A stretch of 64,000 nucleotides of DNA from positions 1 to 64,000 of the forward strand of contig JADGDO010000012.1 in assembly GCA_016744855.1 (NCBI GenBank), in the 5' to 3' direction. A program made the position numbers and the translations under genes. This DNA comes from Candidatus Fermentibacteraceae bacterium. Lineage in GTDB: Bacteria > Fermentibacterota > Fermentibacteria > Fermentibacterales > JCC-6. This document shows positions 50,135 through 59,186 of the stretch, piece after piece. How positions within the stretch are numbered: position 1 is the stretch's first letter; every line of letters begins with the position of its first letter. The notes below the pieces were generated by a model. It saw nothing but the letters and a program-made list of their open reading frames with translations. It did no database searches and was not told where the DNA came from.

Positions 50135-51571
50135 ATGAAAAATAAAACTTTTAGAGATTCAGCAGAAAGCAGACGTGGAGCGGCATTAATGATTGCCCTT
50201 CTTGCTGCTGTTGTCGTCATGCTTGCTGCAACACTCTTAATCACACTCACCAGGAAACTGGTGGATGCTCATGTCAGCAGGCTCTTTGATGCTCAGATCT
50301 CACTTTCTGAGTCCAGTGCCGCTGACGGCCTGGCATTCCTGCTGGCAGAGAACGGACCATCTGCTTCCGGAGGACCGCTCAATTTTGAATTTGCCGGAGT
50401 CGTCACTGAATTCTCTCTTACAGAATCAGGTACAGCAGGAATCAGAACTGGTTTCTATTCCTTGCAGAATGCTCTGAGTGCTGTTTTTGTTCCTGCGGGA
50501 AGCAGGTTGATTTCTGCCCAAAGCATTAATGATTCATCTGCTTTAATAACCTTCTTCAGAGGAGACACCTTCCAGTCTACTGCGCAATTTGTTATTGAAA
50601 CGGATCTTCTTCCGGCTTCCGGTATCTCGTATACAACTTCTCTTGGGGAAGACGGAGCGATTATTGTTTTTGAGGGTAGTTCCAAGTCGCTTATATGTGT
50701 TGTTACATCGGCCGGCATTCAGTTATCTACCCCTGTTGCTTCACGGATACTCTCAACACGATCAATGCTATCTGCAGGAGAAGCTCCCGACGGAACACCT
50801 ATGCTAATTGTAACTAATGGTTCCAACCACGGGTTTGTGTACAACTGTGAAACAGGAAATCCTCAAAGCATTGACTCTCCATCAGGCACCTGCCCGGTCT
50901 TTCTTTCAAATGGTGAATTGTTTGGTTCTTTTTCAGAGACCTCCTCATCGTCCTTTGGTTCTGCGCAGGTTATTGATGTTTTCAACGGCGATTTCAACAA
51001 TGACGGCTGTGCAGATGTTGCTTTTGCGACGCGATTCTCTCTTACTGTTTACTCCGGTTCAACCGGGGAGCTGTTAAAGATTTCTCCCGGTGGTTCCCTT
51101 ACCTCCTGGGGAAGTGTCGAGGGAAGAACAGGTCTTTGCGGAATGTGGAACATGCCTTTTGCTGGCGATAAATGGTTCCGCCTGGGTTTTGAAGGGTTCA
51201 CAGAGTTCCATCCGGAGATGGTTTACGATCTCGGCTGGCAGGGGCGATTCCAGGGACGTGGCAATACCCTTACCGGTTTCATCGATGGTATGGCTGTTAT
51301 TGCTTCTTCTACAGGTTATGTACTCGAGCTGCTTGGCGGTGATGTTTTCACGGGAGACGCAGACGGAGGCGAAACCGACTTTTTCAGTGCAACAGAGAAC
51401 GGTGTAGAAGCGTGTTTTAATCCTGTTTATGGCGACGGTGTGGAACTGGCTTTCTCAACGGTAAACCATTACAGAGGAAATCGATACGCCGGGGAAACCT
51501 ATAAATTCTCCATATATGACTCCGGAAGCAGAACGAGGGTTTTTCACTCTATCGAGGGACTCGATTTATGA
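50135..51571 (+). CDS. GspK/PilX-like prepilin with FG-GAP-type beta domain
   Basis: 478 residues. ATG at 50132 or 50135; the second is chosen because AAGGTG at 50124-50129 is 5 bases away. After a short basic leader (SRRG) comes a single hydrophobic helix starting AALMIALLAAVVVMLA. It lacks the Glu5 of major pilins, as in GspK/PilX proteins. The rest is extracytoplasmic and beta-rich, and DVFNGDFNNDGCADVAFATR near residue 287 is an FG-GAP/VCBS-like calcium-binding string, suggesting a beta-propeller. It is the first gene behind the sigma-54 element and overlaps the next gene (ATGA). Confidence 0.8.
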   Translation: MKNKTFRDSAESRRGAALMIALLAAVVVMLAATLLITLTRKLVDAHVSRLFDAQISLSESSAADGLAFLLAENGPSASGGPLNFEFAGVVTEFSLTESGTAGIRTGFYSLQNALSAVFVPAGSRLISAQSINDSSALITFFRGDTFQSTAQFVIETDLLPASGISYTTSLGEDGAIIVFEGSSKSLICVVTSAGIQLSTPVASRILSTRSMLSAGEAPDGTPMLIVTNGSNHGFVYNCETGNPQSIDSPSGTCPVFLSNGELFGSFSETSSSSFGSAQVIDVFNGDFNNDGCADVAFATRFSLTVYSGSTGELLKISPGGSLTSWGSVEGRTGLCGMWNMPFAGDKWFRLGFEGFTEFHPEMVYDLGWQGRFQGRGNTLTGFIDGMAVIASSTGYVLELLGGDVFTGDADGGETDFFSATENGVEACFNPVYGDGVELAFSTVNHYRGNRYAGETYKFSIYDSGSRTRVFHSIEGLDL

Positions 51572-51942
51572 GAAATGGATTCACCCTTGTTGAATTGATA
51601 GTAGCCACACTCATTATTCTTGTTGTACTTACCGCTTTCTCTGTGGCAATTACTTCGTTTGTACGGGGTGGGAAAACTCTCGAGCTGCAGGATGGTGCTC
51701 TAACTCTGGCACGGGTAGAAATAGCAGATTTTGAGAGAAGAGAAAATATACCCGATGACGGGCGCACGCTAAGACCGGACACCCTATGGGGGCACCGCTA
51801 TACGGTGGAAACAACTGTACAGTCTCAGGGAAATAACACAGTCGACGTATTTGTAGCAGTCTCTTCAGGAGACTCTGTATCTATAGAATTATCAAGAAGA
51901 TTTTACACAGATATAAACACTAACAGACAGGAGCTCTTATGA
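51568..51942 (+). CDS. Type IV/II minor prepilin (GspH/I-like)
   Basis: 124 residues. MRNGFTLVELIVATLIILVV is a classic class III signal: cleavage after Gly, N-methylated Phe, Glu5 and a hydrophobic assembly helix. The globular part is small. Overlaps both neighbours with ATGA. It should be processed by a prepilin peptidase encoded elsewhere. Confidence 0.93.
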   Translation: MRNGFTLVELIVATLIILVVLTAFSVAITSFVRGGKTLELQDGALTLARVEIADFERRENIPDDGRTLRPDTLWGHRYTVETTVQSQGNNTVDVFVAVSSGDSVSIELSRRFYTDINTNRQELL

Positions 51943-52316
51943 ATAATCTGAGAATGCGCAGAGAGAAAGGAAGCGGATTCACTATCATCGAAGTTGTCAT
52001 TGCATCTATTATTCTGGCAATTGTTGTTACTGGAATTGCCGCTTTCTTCATGCACATTATTAAAATGTCTGATCAGATGGATGATCAGTCCAGAGCAATG
52101 GAGATTTGCAGAGAGGGTATTGAAACGCTTCGAACACTCGATGTAGTTGCAATGTCTGACGGCTGGCAGCCTGCTTCTACCATTGAGGGTTTTACAAGAG
52201 CTGTCTGGGTGGATACACCCTATTCTGAATACCCGGAAGCAAAACATGTTAGATGCAGAGTTATCTGGATGGGGGCAGCTGGAGCAGACAGCATAAGCCT
52301 CAGCACAATACTTTAG
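51939..52316 (+). CDS. Type IV/II minor prepilin (GspI/PilV-like)
   Basis: 125 residues. A basic leader followed by GFTIIEVVIASIILAIVVTG, with Glu5 present. The segment EICREGIETLRTLD in the first globular helix is as in PilV/GspI proteins. Followed after 13 bases by the giant pseudopilin. Confidence 0.92.
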   Translation: MNNLRMRREKGSGFTIIEVVIASIILAIVVTGIAAFFMHIIKMSDQMDDQSRAMEICREGIETLRTLDVVAMSDGWQPASTIEGFTRAVWVDTPYSEYPEAKHVRCRVIWMGAAGADSISLSTIL

Positions 52317-52329
52317 GGAGGTGGGTGAA

Positions 52330-55300
52330 ATGACAAATCTATTTTCAAGAAAACGCGCACCCGGTTCGAAATCGGGAATGACCCTTATCGAGCTGGTTGT
52401 TGTGATGGGAATTCTAGGAATACTTTTCACCGCTGTTTATATGTTCTTTGTAAAGGGAACTGAGCAGTTTCACTTCACGCGCCGCCAGAATCAGCTTGCC
52501 ACCAGTGGAAAACTCATTCTGGAGATTCTTTCCGACGAGATACTCTGGGCCGGCTATATGCCTGCGGGAGGCTGGACCGAAGAGGAATGGCGTCCTGTTG
52601 AGTTAGCTTCAACAGGTTCCTTCCATTTCTATGCTGACTATGACGAGAGTGAATCTCTCGATGACTCTGAGCACCGAAAAGTCTTCCGTGATGCCTTCGG
52701 TGTTGTCCATATAACAGATGACGACCACATGGACAGAATCGCTGGACGAGATGTTATTGATTTGCAGTTCAACTATCTGGACGAAGGCGGAAACTTTCTC
52801 GCAAAACCTCTCGATGAGGTAAGCAGGGAGGCTCTTCGTCATGTTGTTATAAAGATAACCCTTCAGGATACCTATATGGGGGATGTATACCAGACTGTAA
52901 TGCAGACAATGATTACACCGAGAAACCTTGGTGTTTTTCACAACTTTGACCCTCTCTTCTATCTCCCCGATGTTCCGGATGCAAAAATTGTTGTAAATAT
53001 CGATGGTGATTCACTTGCTCATACACCGACAAATCATCAAGAGGCTCTTCTTAGCATTCTTGACAGCTGGGGCTATACCCTTGTTGACCTGACTGATGAT
53101 GAGCTTGAATCATACGATTACGACAGTGCCGGAGTAGACATGGTGATTCTCAGGGATATGGGAATGGGATTGGATCATATAGGCATCGCCGCGACCCTGC
53201 AGGGGCTTCGCCTACCCATCATTGCCCTTGATCCAGAAGATGCTCAAAACGTATTTCTGATGGGAGATACGCCGGGAACCAGTGTCGTTACTGATTGCCC
53301 AATGAAATTTATTGATGTTCTAAATCCCCATCCAATCCATTATCTTCTCACAGATTCTTTTGAAGTTTATGATATCACTTATTCACCCACTTCCGACATT
53401 ACTACGCTTACAGATTTCACAGTAGGTACAGAACTTATCACAGGAGCCTTCTTCGGGGATGTGTACTCCGGTGTGTCTGTAATTCATGAGGATACACTCG
53501 AGCTGAGGCGAATTCATTACTGTGCACCCGAATTTGCCCACTACTCGCATGATGGAAAACGCTTCCTTTATAATGTAATCAGATGGCAACTTCCTACAGA
53601 AGTAATCCCTCCTCTAGGTGAAGAAATAGAGTTAGAGGGTTTCGAGGGAGACTCTCCGGGTGAAGTACCGGTTACTCTCTGGGAGGATGACCTCGAAGAC
53701 GGAGTACTGCTTCCGGATTCCATACCTATTTATACCGATTTCAGAGAACCTTCCAAGTCAATGCTGTGGGTCTTTTCATCCACCGGCTTGGGGGATATCA
53801 CCCGGCTTCCGGACACCACTCTCCAGATGCACAGAACCTCACTGGGAAGTTTTGACAGAAACATAGCAGCCAGCTCCGTCGACCTCTCTGCCTACAATGA
53901 GTTTTCTGATGAACTTTACATAAAGGTACAGAGCTGGAAGGGTGGCAGTGAAACCATAAATGCCGAAGACGGTGTTTTCCTGATTTCCACCGGAGGAGCA
54001 GTGGAAGAACTGGTCAATGAAGATTTTGAGACACTGGCTCTGGGTAATGGAGATGTTGAGTTTTGGGGTGACCTCTACGGACGGCACAGAATACATTCAC
54101 CGGAACCACCCTGGAATAACACTACTACTTTCGTTACTCTCGACAGCCGCGTAAACGGTAATTTGAGCAGGTCCCGTATGCTTATCGAGATTGACACGTC
54201 TACCCTTGCTGACGGTACTCCAATTACTGTGAGTTACAGAATGACTGATCATGCTGACAATACCCACAACTTCAACGCTTCAGATAATAGGGGAGACTAT
54301 GTTGGCTGGAGCCTCGGGAACGGGATAGATGATGTGGTTCTTGGCTACCAGAATCTGACACCCGGTTCCAAACCAAACGGAGTATGGGCAGATTACACAT
54401 ATGACTTCACACCCACGGGCACAATGCCCTCAACTATCTATGTTGTTTTCAGCCAGCGTGGTCGCCGAACTGCTTCAAGCGCAACTGGTACAGATGGAAT
54501 CAGCTTTGATGATATCTCAATAGTTGCAGACAAAACAAGTTTAGATCTTGACCGAGTGGGTGTTCCCCTTACAGGATCAAACTGGCAGAACATTGCCGTG
54601 GATCTGGATGACGCTGCTGTAACAAATGCTGTTCCTTTCTCTGCAGATTTTGGAATCGCACTCAGTCAGTACGGCATGGGCCCATGGGCAAACCACGGTA
54701 TGCACTGGAGGTATTTCGAGCTCGGATACATAGGAGAGAAATACACTCTTCCTCAGTGGTCACACGGACCATTTGTAATAGGTGATACCGATGACTGGCT
54801 GCTGGAGGATATCTCAGGCAACCACAAGTGGACACTCCACGCAAACAACCCCGCTACCTACAGCAGCTCAACAGACTGCTGGCTTGAAACTCCACAGTTT
54901 ATGATACCAGCCTCCACCCAGGATGCTATCTTCTCTTTCCATCACTCTCTTGATATAGAGAATAATAATGACTTCTGCTGGATAGAGATATCCACTAATG
55001 GCGGCACTAGCTGGAATCTTCTGGAATCAACTTCATACAACGGGTTCTATTCAGGAGGCGGTCACGATGCATACACTTCATCATTCGGTACTACAACCGT
55101 GGAGATTCCCCTTGATCTCTATGTAGGCCAGACTGTTCAGATAAGATTTGTCTTACACTCTGATTTGAACATCGTAGGATCGGGTTGGACACTCGACAAT
55201 TTTGAGGCTTCCGGTGTCGTTTCGGGAGTTGTTGTCGAGTCTATCGGATTCAAACCTGAAAACCCACTGGGTTCATGGTACTTCAATGATGTAGATGTTT

Positions 55301-56259
55301 ATCTCGGCAGCACAACCGATCTTTCCTTCTCAGGAGATGGTGAATGGGACAAGTCCTCTCTCACCCATTATGGAACCTATTCTGTCCCGTCTACAGGCAC
55401 GGAATGGGTAATCATCGACTTGAACGAAGACTTCATTCTTCCTTCGGCAGCCAATCTTGTTGTTAAGCTGGAGATGGAACAGACAGGAACCTCTCCCGGT
55501 TACAGCTGGATTGCCGCCAACCAGACAGATATGAGCAGGTGGGGAACTTCACCTTCCGGTGATCCATCCTTCTTGACTGTCGCTGACGTTAGGCCTGCCT
55601 TCATGATCAGAACTGCAAGCCACGGAGACCGGTTAGTTGATGCTGATTCAACCCAGACGAGTCTGGTAATGCCGCTTGCATTCTCCGCCCAGTGGGGAGA
55701 TTTTGAGGGGATATACCTGATATCGGAACTTGGATTTGGTGGAGAGACCTCATGGGTCAGCGGAGGCACAAAAAATGACTGGGAGATCGGTGCTCCTGTC
55801 TTTACACCTGATATAGATCCGGCTCTTGTGCCCAGTAATCAGAACAACATAGCCGGTAATGATCTTACAGATGATGGTCTCTATCAGCCTGTTGCCTGGG
55901 CATGGCTCCGGTCCGGCGCATTCGAGATGGCAGATGCAGCTGTATACGACACTGTTACAGTTTCTTTCGACCGGTGCCTGAGGCTTGCACTTAACGATTT
56001 CGCATATGTTCAGATGGCTTTTACCACGAGCGTTGACCCTCCTCTTACAGAAGGTGAATGGACTACCGTGAAAGAGTGCCACTACGATGACGTTAGCTGG
56101 CAAACTGAAATAATCCCGCTTACTTTCTACTTCAATGAGGCTCTTGGTGACGGTAAAACCCACTACTTCATTAGGTTTGTTCTTGACTCCGGAGTTTTCG
56201 CAGAATTCGGTGGCTGGAACATTGATAACGTCGGCTTCTACGGCCGCTTTGCGGAATAG
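52330..56259 (+). CDS. Giant PilW/GspJ-like pseudopilin with multiple extracellular modules
   Basis: 1309 residues from ATG 52330, preceded by GGAGGTGGG. N-terminus: leader RKRAPGSKSG, then MTLIELVVVMGILGILFTAV with Glu5. Residues 20-215 resemble a PilW/GspJ pilin head. Residues about 217-424 form an alpha/beta domain (AKIVVNIDGD, DMVILRDMGM, LPIIALDPED, FLYNVIRWQL) like class I glutamine-amidotransferase or ThuA folds. After it comes a long series of beta-sandwich modules: one at about 560-737 ending GTDGISFDDISIV, one at about 810-965 with IEISTNGGTSWNLL and GSGWTLDNFEASG, and a last one ending GGWNIDNVGFYG. These are hallmarks of MAM or choice-of-anchor J lectin-like domains. Normal pseudopilins are under 300 residues. 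Confidence 0.85.
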   Translation: MTNLFSRKRAPGSKSGMTLIELVVVMGILGILFTAVYMFFVKGTEQFHFTRRQNQLATSGKLILEILSDEILWAGYMPAGGWTEEEWRPVELASTGSFHFYADYDESESLDDSEHRKVFRDAFGVVHITDDDHMDRIAGRDVIDLQFNYLDEGGNFLAKPLDEVSREALRHVVIKITLQDTYMGDVYQTVMQTMITPRNLGVFHNFDPLFYLPDVPDAKIVVNIDGDSLAHTPTNHQEALLSILDSWGYTLVDLTDDELESYDYDSAGVDMVILRDMGMGLDHIGIAATLQGLRLPIIALDPEDAQNVFLMGDTPGTSVVTDCPMKFIDVLNPHPIHYLLTDSFEVYDITYSPTSDITTLTDFTVGTELITGAFFGDVYSGVSVIHEDTLELRRIHYCAPEFAHYSHDGKRFLYNVIRWQLPTEVIPPLGEEIELEGFEGDSPGEVPVTLWEDDLEDGVLLPDSIPIYTDFREPSKSMLWVFSSTGLGDITRLPDTTLQMHRTSLGSFDRNIAASSVDLSAYNEFSDELYIKVQSWKGGSETINAEDGVFLISTGGAVEELVNEDFETLALGNGDVEFWGDLYGRHRIHSPEPPWNNTTTFVTLDSRVNGNLSRSRMLIEIDTSTLADGTPITVSYRMTDHADNTHNFNASDNRGDYVGWSLGNGIDDVVLGYQNLTPGSKPNGVWADYTYDFTPTGTMPSTIYVVFSQRGRRTASSATGTDGISFDDISIVADKTSLDLDRVGVPLTGSNWQNIAVDLDDAAVTNAVPFSADFGIALSQYGMGPWANHGMHWRYFELGYIGEKYTLPQWSHGPFVIGDTDDWLLEDISGNHKWTLHANNPATYSSSTDCWLETPQFMIPASTQDAIFSFHHSLDIENNNDFCWIEISTNGGTSWNLLESTSYNGFYSGGGHDAYTSSFGTTTVEIPLDLYVGQTVQIRFVLHSDLNIVGSGWTLDNFEASGVVSGVVVESIGFKPENPLGSWYFNDVDVYLGSTTDLSFSGDGEWDKSSLTHYGTYSVPSTGTEWVIIDLNEDFILPSAANLVVKLEMEQTGTSPGYSWIAANQTDMSRWGTSPSGDPSFLTVADVRPAFMIRTASHGDRLVDADSTQTSLVMPLAFSAQWGDFEGIYLISELGFGGETSWVSGGTKNDWEIGAPVFTPDIDPALVPSNQNNIAGNDLTDDGLYQPVAWAWLRSGAFEMADAAVYDTVTVSFDRCLRLALNDFAYVQMAFTTSVDPPLTEGEWTTVKECHYDDVSWQTEIIPLTFYFNEALGDGKTHYFIRFVLDSGVFAEFGGWNIDNVGFYGRFAE

Positions 56260-56269
56260 GGGGATGACA

Positions 56270-57727
56270 ATGACAAACAGAACAACAAACAGAAAAGGTT
56301 CAGCCCTGGTTCTGGTGCTGGTGGCATCTCTCTTTCTGATCATTCTTACCGCCGGAGCATTCAGATATTTCCAGACTAATGTTAAATCACAGATTTGGAC
56401 CAGAGACAGAATACAGGCCAAGCTTTCGGCTGAAGCCGGTGCCAATCTGGCAACTCACATGCTTATCGCAGGAGCTTCGCTCCCAACCGATTTGAATCCG
56501 GCACCTATCCTCGGTACAGAGTTAAGTTTTTTTGATCTTCCAGGTGAATTGGGAAGCGTATTTGCCTGTGTCGACCCATCCGACAGCAATGAAGTGGTCA
56601 CTTCAGCCAATGCCTACATGATACGGTGTATCGCGAATGTTCCCGGTACTACTATTGAAACATTCGGCGTCAGGTCAATTGTAATGCCGGAGAATCTGGC
56701 AAGATTCTCCGTCTTCATGAACAACCCCAGCACTTCCGGATATTACGGGGATGGTTACAGATTCGATGGTCCCTTCTACGCTAACGGACCTGTCAGGGTG
56801 CAGAGTTCCAGTGCTACCCACGATGCTGACCCCTTCTTCTACAGTTTCAGACTGACCTCAGATTACTATCTGGCTTCCGGGTCTGTTCACCAGACAACGC
56901 CTTCGGATGGCGGTAATCTCGAAATGAGGCCTTTTGAACGGCTCACCATGGGTGCTCCCTATTTTGAACTGGGTATCGACCCCATTCCATTTGGTGAGGA
57001 TGAACTCGACTGGGAGGGAGTGAGATCAGCAGCTATGTCCGGTGGTCTAGTTCTTAACAACACTGATGTACCTGATTTTTCACGACTTGCCCTTAAAGGT
57101 GACACGCTTTTGGTAAAATCAACTATAACTGCAACAGTTGATAGCTATTACCTGGGAGGTATGGATAATCCTGTTGTCTGGATTGAGAACGAAGGACAGT
57201 GTATCTATCTCAGGGGTAGTCAGCTTCAGGGACTCAGTATGGCCCTAACCATTGGCTGCATGGGTGATGTGCGTATGTCCGGTAATCTTCATTACGAGAA
57301 CCCCGACCCTCAGGACCCCGATAACAATGATCTTCTTGGGATCATCACAGTACGTGGAAATATGATTATAGCCGAGGATCAGGGTGCACAGCTTGGTTGG
57401 TTGCCCGAATGCTTCCGAGTAAGAACAGACAACGGATTTGACTACTCTGCTGTTCTTGTTGCTCTCGAGGGCAATCTTCTTGCAGAGGATTGGACTGAAC
57501 CTGATCCGGGACCGGTAGAGTTCAGGATTATTGGTGGATACATGATACAGGAGGAGGGCTACACCAGCACAAACACCACCGGTTACGAGATAGGTGTTTA
57601 TTTCGATCCGAGACTGCTGTTTATGCACCCGCCTTTCTTCCCGACCACTGCAAACTGGAACACAACAATGTGGGCTGAGGATCCCGGAATGTCCACAGAT
57701 GATGTATACGCAATTGGACAATACTAG
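56270..57727 (+). CDS. GspK/PilX-like prepilin with DUF4900-like surface domain
   Basis: 485 residues from ATG 56270; AGGGGG ends 6 bases upstream, too close for ATG 56264. Leader NRKG then SALVLVLVASLFLIILTAG, no Glu5. Residues about 150-480 form a beta-rich domain with YRFDGPFYANGPVRV, a string that recalls the FxGPVHSNG of DUF4900 proteins (from memory). The end HPPFFPTTANWNTTMW is shared with the next gene product. It is probably a tip component. Confidence 0.78.
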   Translation: MTNRTTNRKGSALVLVLVASLFLIILTAGAFRYFQTNVKSQIWTRDRIQAKLSAEAGANLATHMLIAGASLPTDLNPAPILGTELSFFDLPGELGSVFACVDPSDSNEVVTSANAYMIRCIANVPGTTIETFGVRSIVMPENLARFSVFMNNPSTSGYYGDGYRFDGPFYANGPVRVQSSSATHDADPFFYSFRLTSDYYLASGSVHQTTPSDGGNLEMRPFERLTMGAPYFELGIDPIPFGEDELDWEGVRSAAMSGGLVLNNTDVPDFSRLALKGDTLLVKSTITATVDSYYLGGMDNPVVWIENEGQCIYLRGSQLQGLSMALTIGCMGDVRMSGNLHYENPDPQDPDNNDLLGIITVRGNMIIAEDQGAQLGWLPECFRVRTDNGFDYSAVLVALEGNLLAEDWTEPDPGPVEFRIIGGYMIQEEGYTSTNTTGYEIGVYFDPRLLFMHPPFFPTTANWNTTMWAEDPGMSTDDVYAIGQY

Positions 57728-57745
57728 AAACAGGGGAGATAGCCG

Positions 57746-59146
57746 GTGAAAAGTCAGCGTGGAAGTGCTCTCGTTATGGTTGTGGGTGTGGCTTCGGTTT
57801 TGTTCATACTTACCGGAGTTGTTTACACCTACTTCCAGATGAATGCTCGTACTACCAGGTTTCAGATGAACAGAATTCGTGCGGCAACAGCTGCCGAAGC
57901 TGGAACAGCTCTGGCTCTTCACCATCTTTCCTCTCTCGAAGCACTTCCCGCGAGTGGTCAGCCCTATCTGCTTCAGATGGAAGAAGACAGCTCCGGTTGG
58001 ATTGATCTCGCGGATTGTGGCAAGTTTTATGTTGTAATCGACCCGCTCGATGGGTTTGGAGGGCATACCAGCAATGGTGCTGTTGAGGTTCGCTCCAGAG
58101 GCCTTGCCGGAGATATTACAAGAGATGTTTACGTGAGGGCTGCTCCCGCATACCCATCCAGCTATGCTCTGCTCGTAGATGACGCTATTCCTGCAGGTTA
58201 TTTTATTGACGGCAGAATGGTGGACGGCTCTGTTCATTCCAACGGAGAAATAAATTTCAGCAGTTATTCACCCGACTCAACCGATGATCCGTATGTCTCC
58301 ATGGTTTCAACAACATCACAGGGTGGCTTCAGGTTTTCCGGCGGAGTCTCTTCCGACGTGCCCCATCCAGAGGGCAGCAGTGTCTGGGTAAGACCATACA
58401 GCAGACACCGGCAGGGCAGCCCCTACTGGCAGCCGAATTCACCTGAAATCGATTTTTCAAGGATGGCTGATCACTTCAGAGGAATTGTAAACGGTTCTGT
58501 TCAGAGTGATGCTGTTCGCATTAGTGCAGAAAGAGTTCTTATCGAAGGGCAGAGACTTCTTTACAAGGAGAGCGAGACCTCTGTTGAACAAGTTTTGTCT
58601 CTTGATCATGTTAATCTCGTAATTGTCCGAAATGGCTTTTCACCGGTAATGATAAAGACCGTTAGAAGACCTGATCATTCACTTACAATCATTGCTTCAA
58701 ACGATATGGAAATCGGAGGCGGGATTGACGGAGGAGCTACCGGCTCCGGAGGTCCTATGGGTCTGGTGACTCTCGGGAATTTCATCATTCCAGCAGATCC
58801 CGATGAAACCGGAGACGAAGACTGGTCCGGACGCTGGGAAATAGAAACAGACGGTGGATTCCTTATCAGAGCTTGTCTTGTTGCACCTTCTGGTACCTTT
58901 AAAGCTCAGACTCCTTACATACCTTCAGATCAGACCAGAGTTACTGTAACCGGAAGCCTTGTGGAGAGAACAATGGGTCGACTTTCTTCAGGGAACAGTG
59001 GCTATCAGCTTGGAAATACATGGGAACAGGGCCTCGGAGCCCTGCACCCTCCCTACTTTCCTCTGCTTGGCAGATGGAATGTTTACAGCTGGATAATCGA
59101 TCCTCCTGAACAGGAGGGTTTTGAAATAGAAGATGATGCAATATGA
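57746..59146 (+). CDS. GspK/PilX-like prepilin, paralogue of the preceding gene
   Basis: 466 residues, GTG start with GGGGAGA upstream. Leader SQRG then SALVMVVGVASVLFILTGVV. DGRMVDGSVHSNGEINFSS near residue 158 is the DUF4900-like signature, and the protein ends with HPPYFPLLGRWNVYSW, matching its neighbour. Despite this the two share little else, so the duplication is old. Lacks Glu5. Confidence 0.78.
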   Translation: MKSQRGSALVMVVGVASVLFILTGVVYTYFQMNARTTRFQMNRIRAATAAEAGTALALHHLSSLEALPASGQPYLLQMEEDSSGWIDLADCGKFYVVIDPLDGFGGHTSNGAVEVRSRGLAGDITRDVYVRAAPAYPSSYALLVDDAIPAGYFIDGRMVDGSVHSNGEINFSSYSPDSTDDPYVSMVSTTSQGGFRFSGGVSSDVPHPEGSSVWVRPYSRHRQGSPYWQPNSPEIDFSRMADHFRGIVNGSVQSDAVRISAERVLIEGQRLLYKESETSVEQVLSLDHVNLVIVRNGFSPVMIKTVRRPDHSLTIIASNDMEIGGGIDGGATGSGGPMGLVTLGNFIIPADPDETGDEDWSGRWEIETDGGFLIRACLVAPSGTFKAQTPYIPSDQTRVTVTGSLVERTMGRLSSGNSGYQLGNTWEQGLGALHPPYFPLLGRWNVYSWIIDPPEQEGFEIEDDAI

Positions 59147-59186
59147 TAACTGTAATAACAGTCAATTTGAAAGAGAGGAGACAATC

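Noticed and set aside
57245-58237. 330-residue minus-strand open frame across two PilX-like genes
   Set aside because: Antisense shadow spanning a gene junction, with low-complexity, cysteine-rich translation and no family match.
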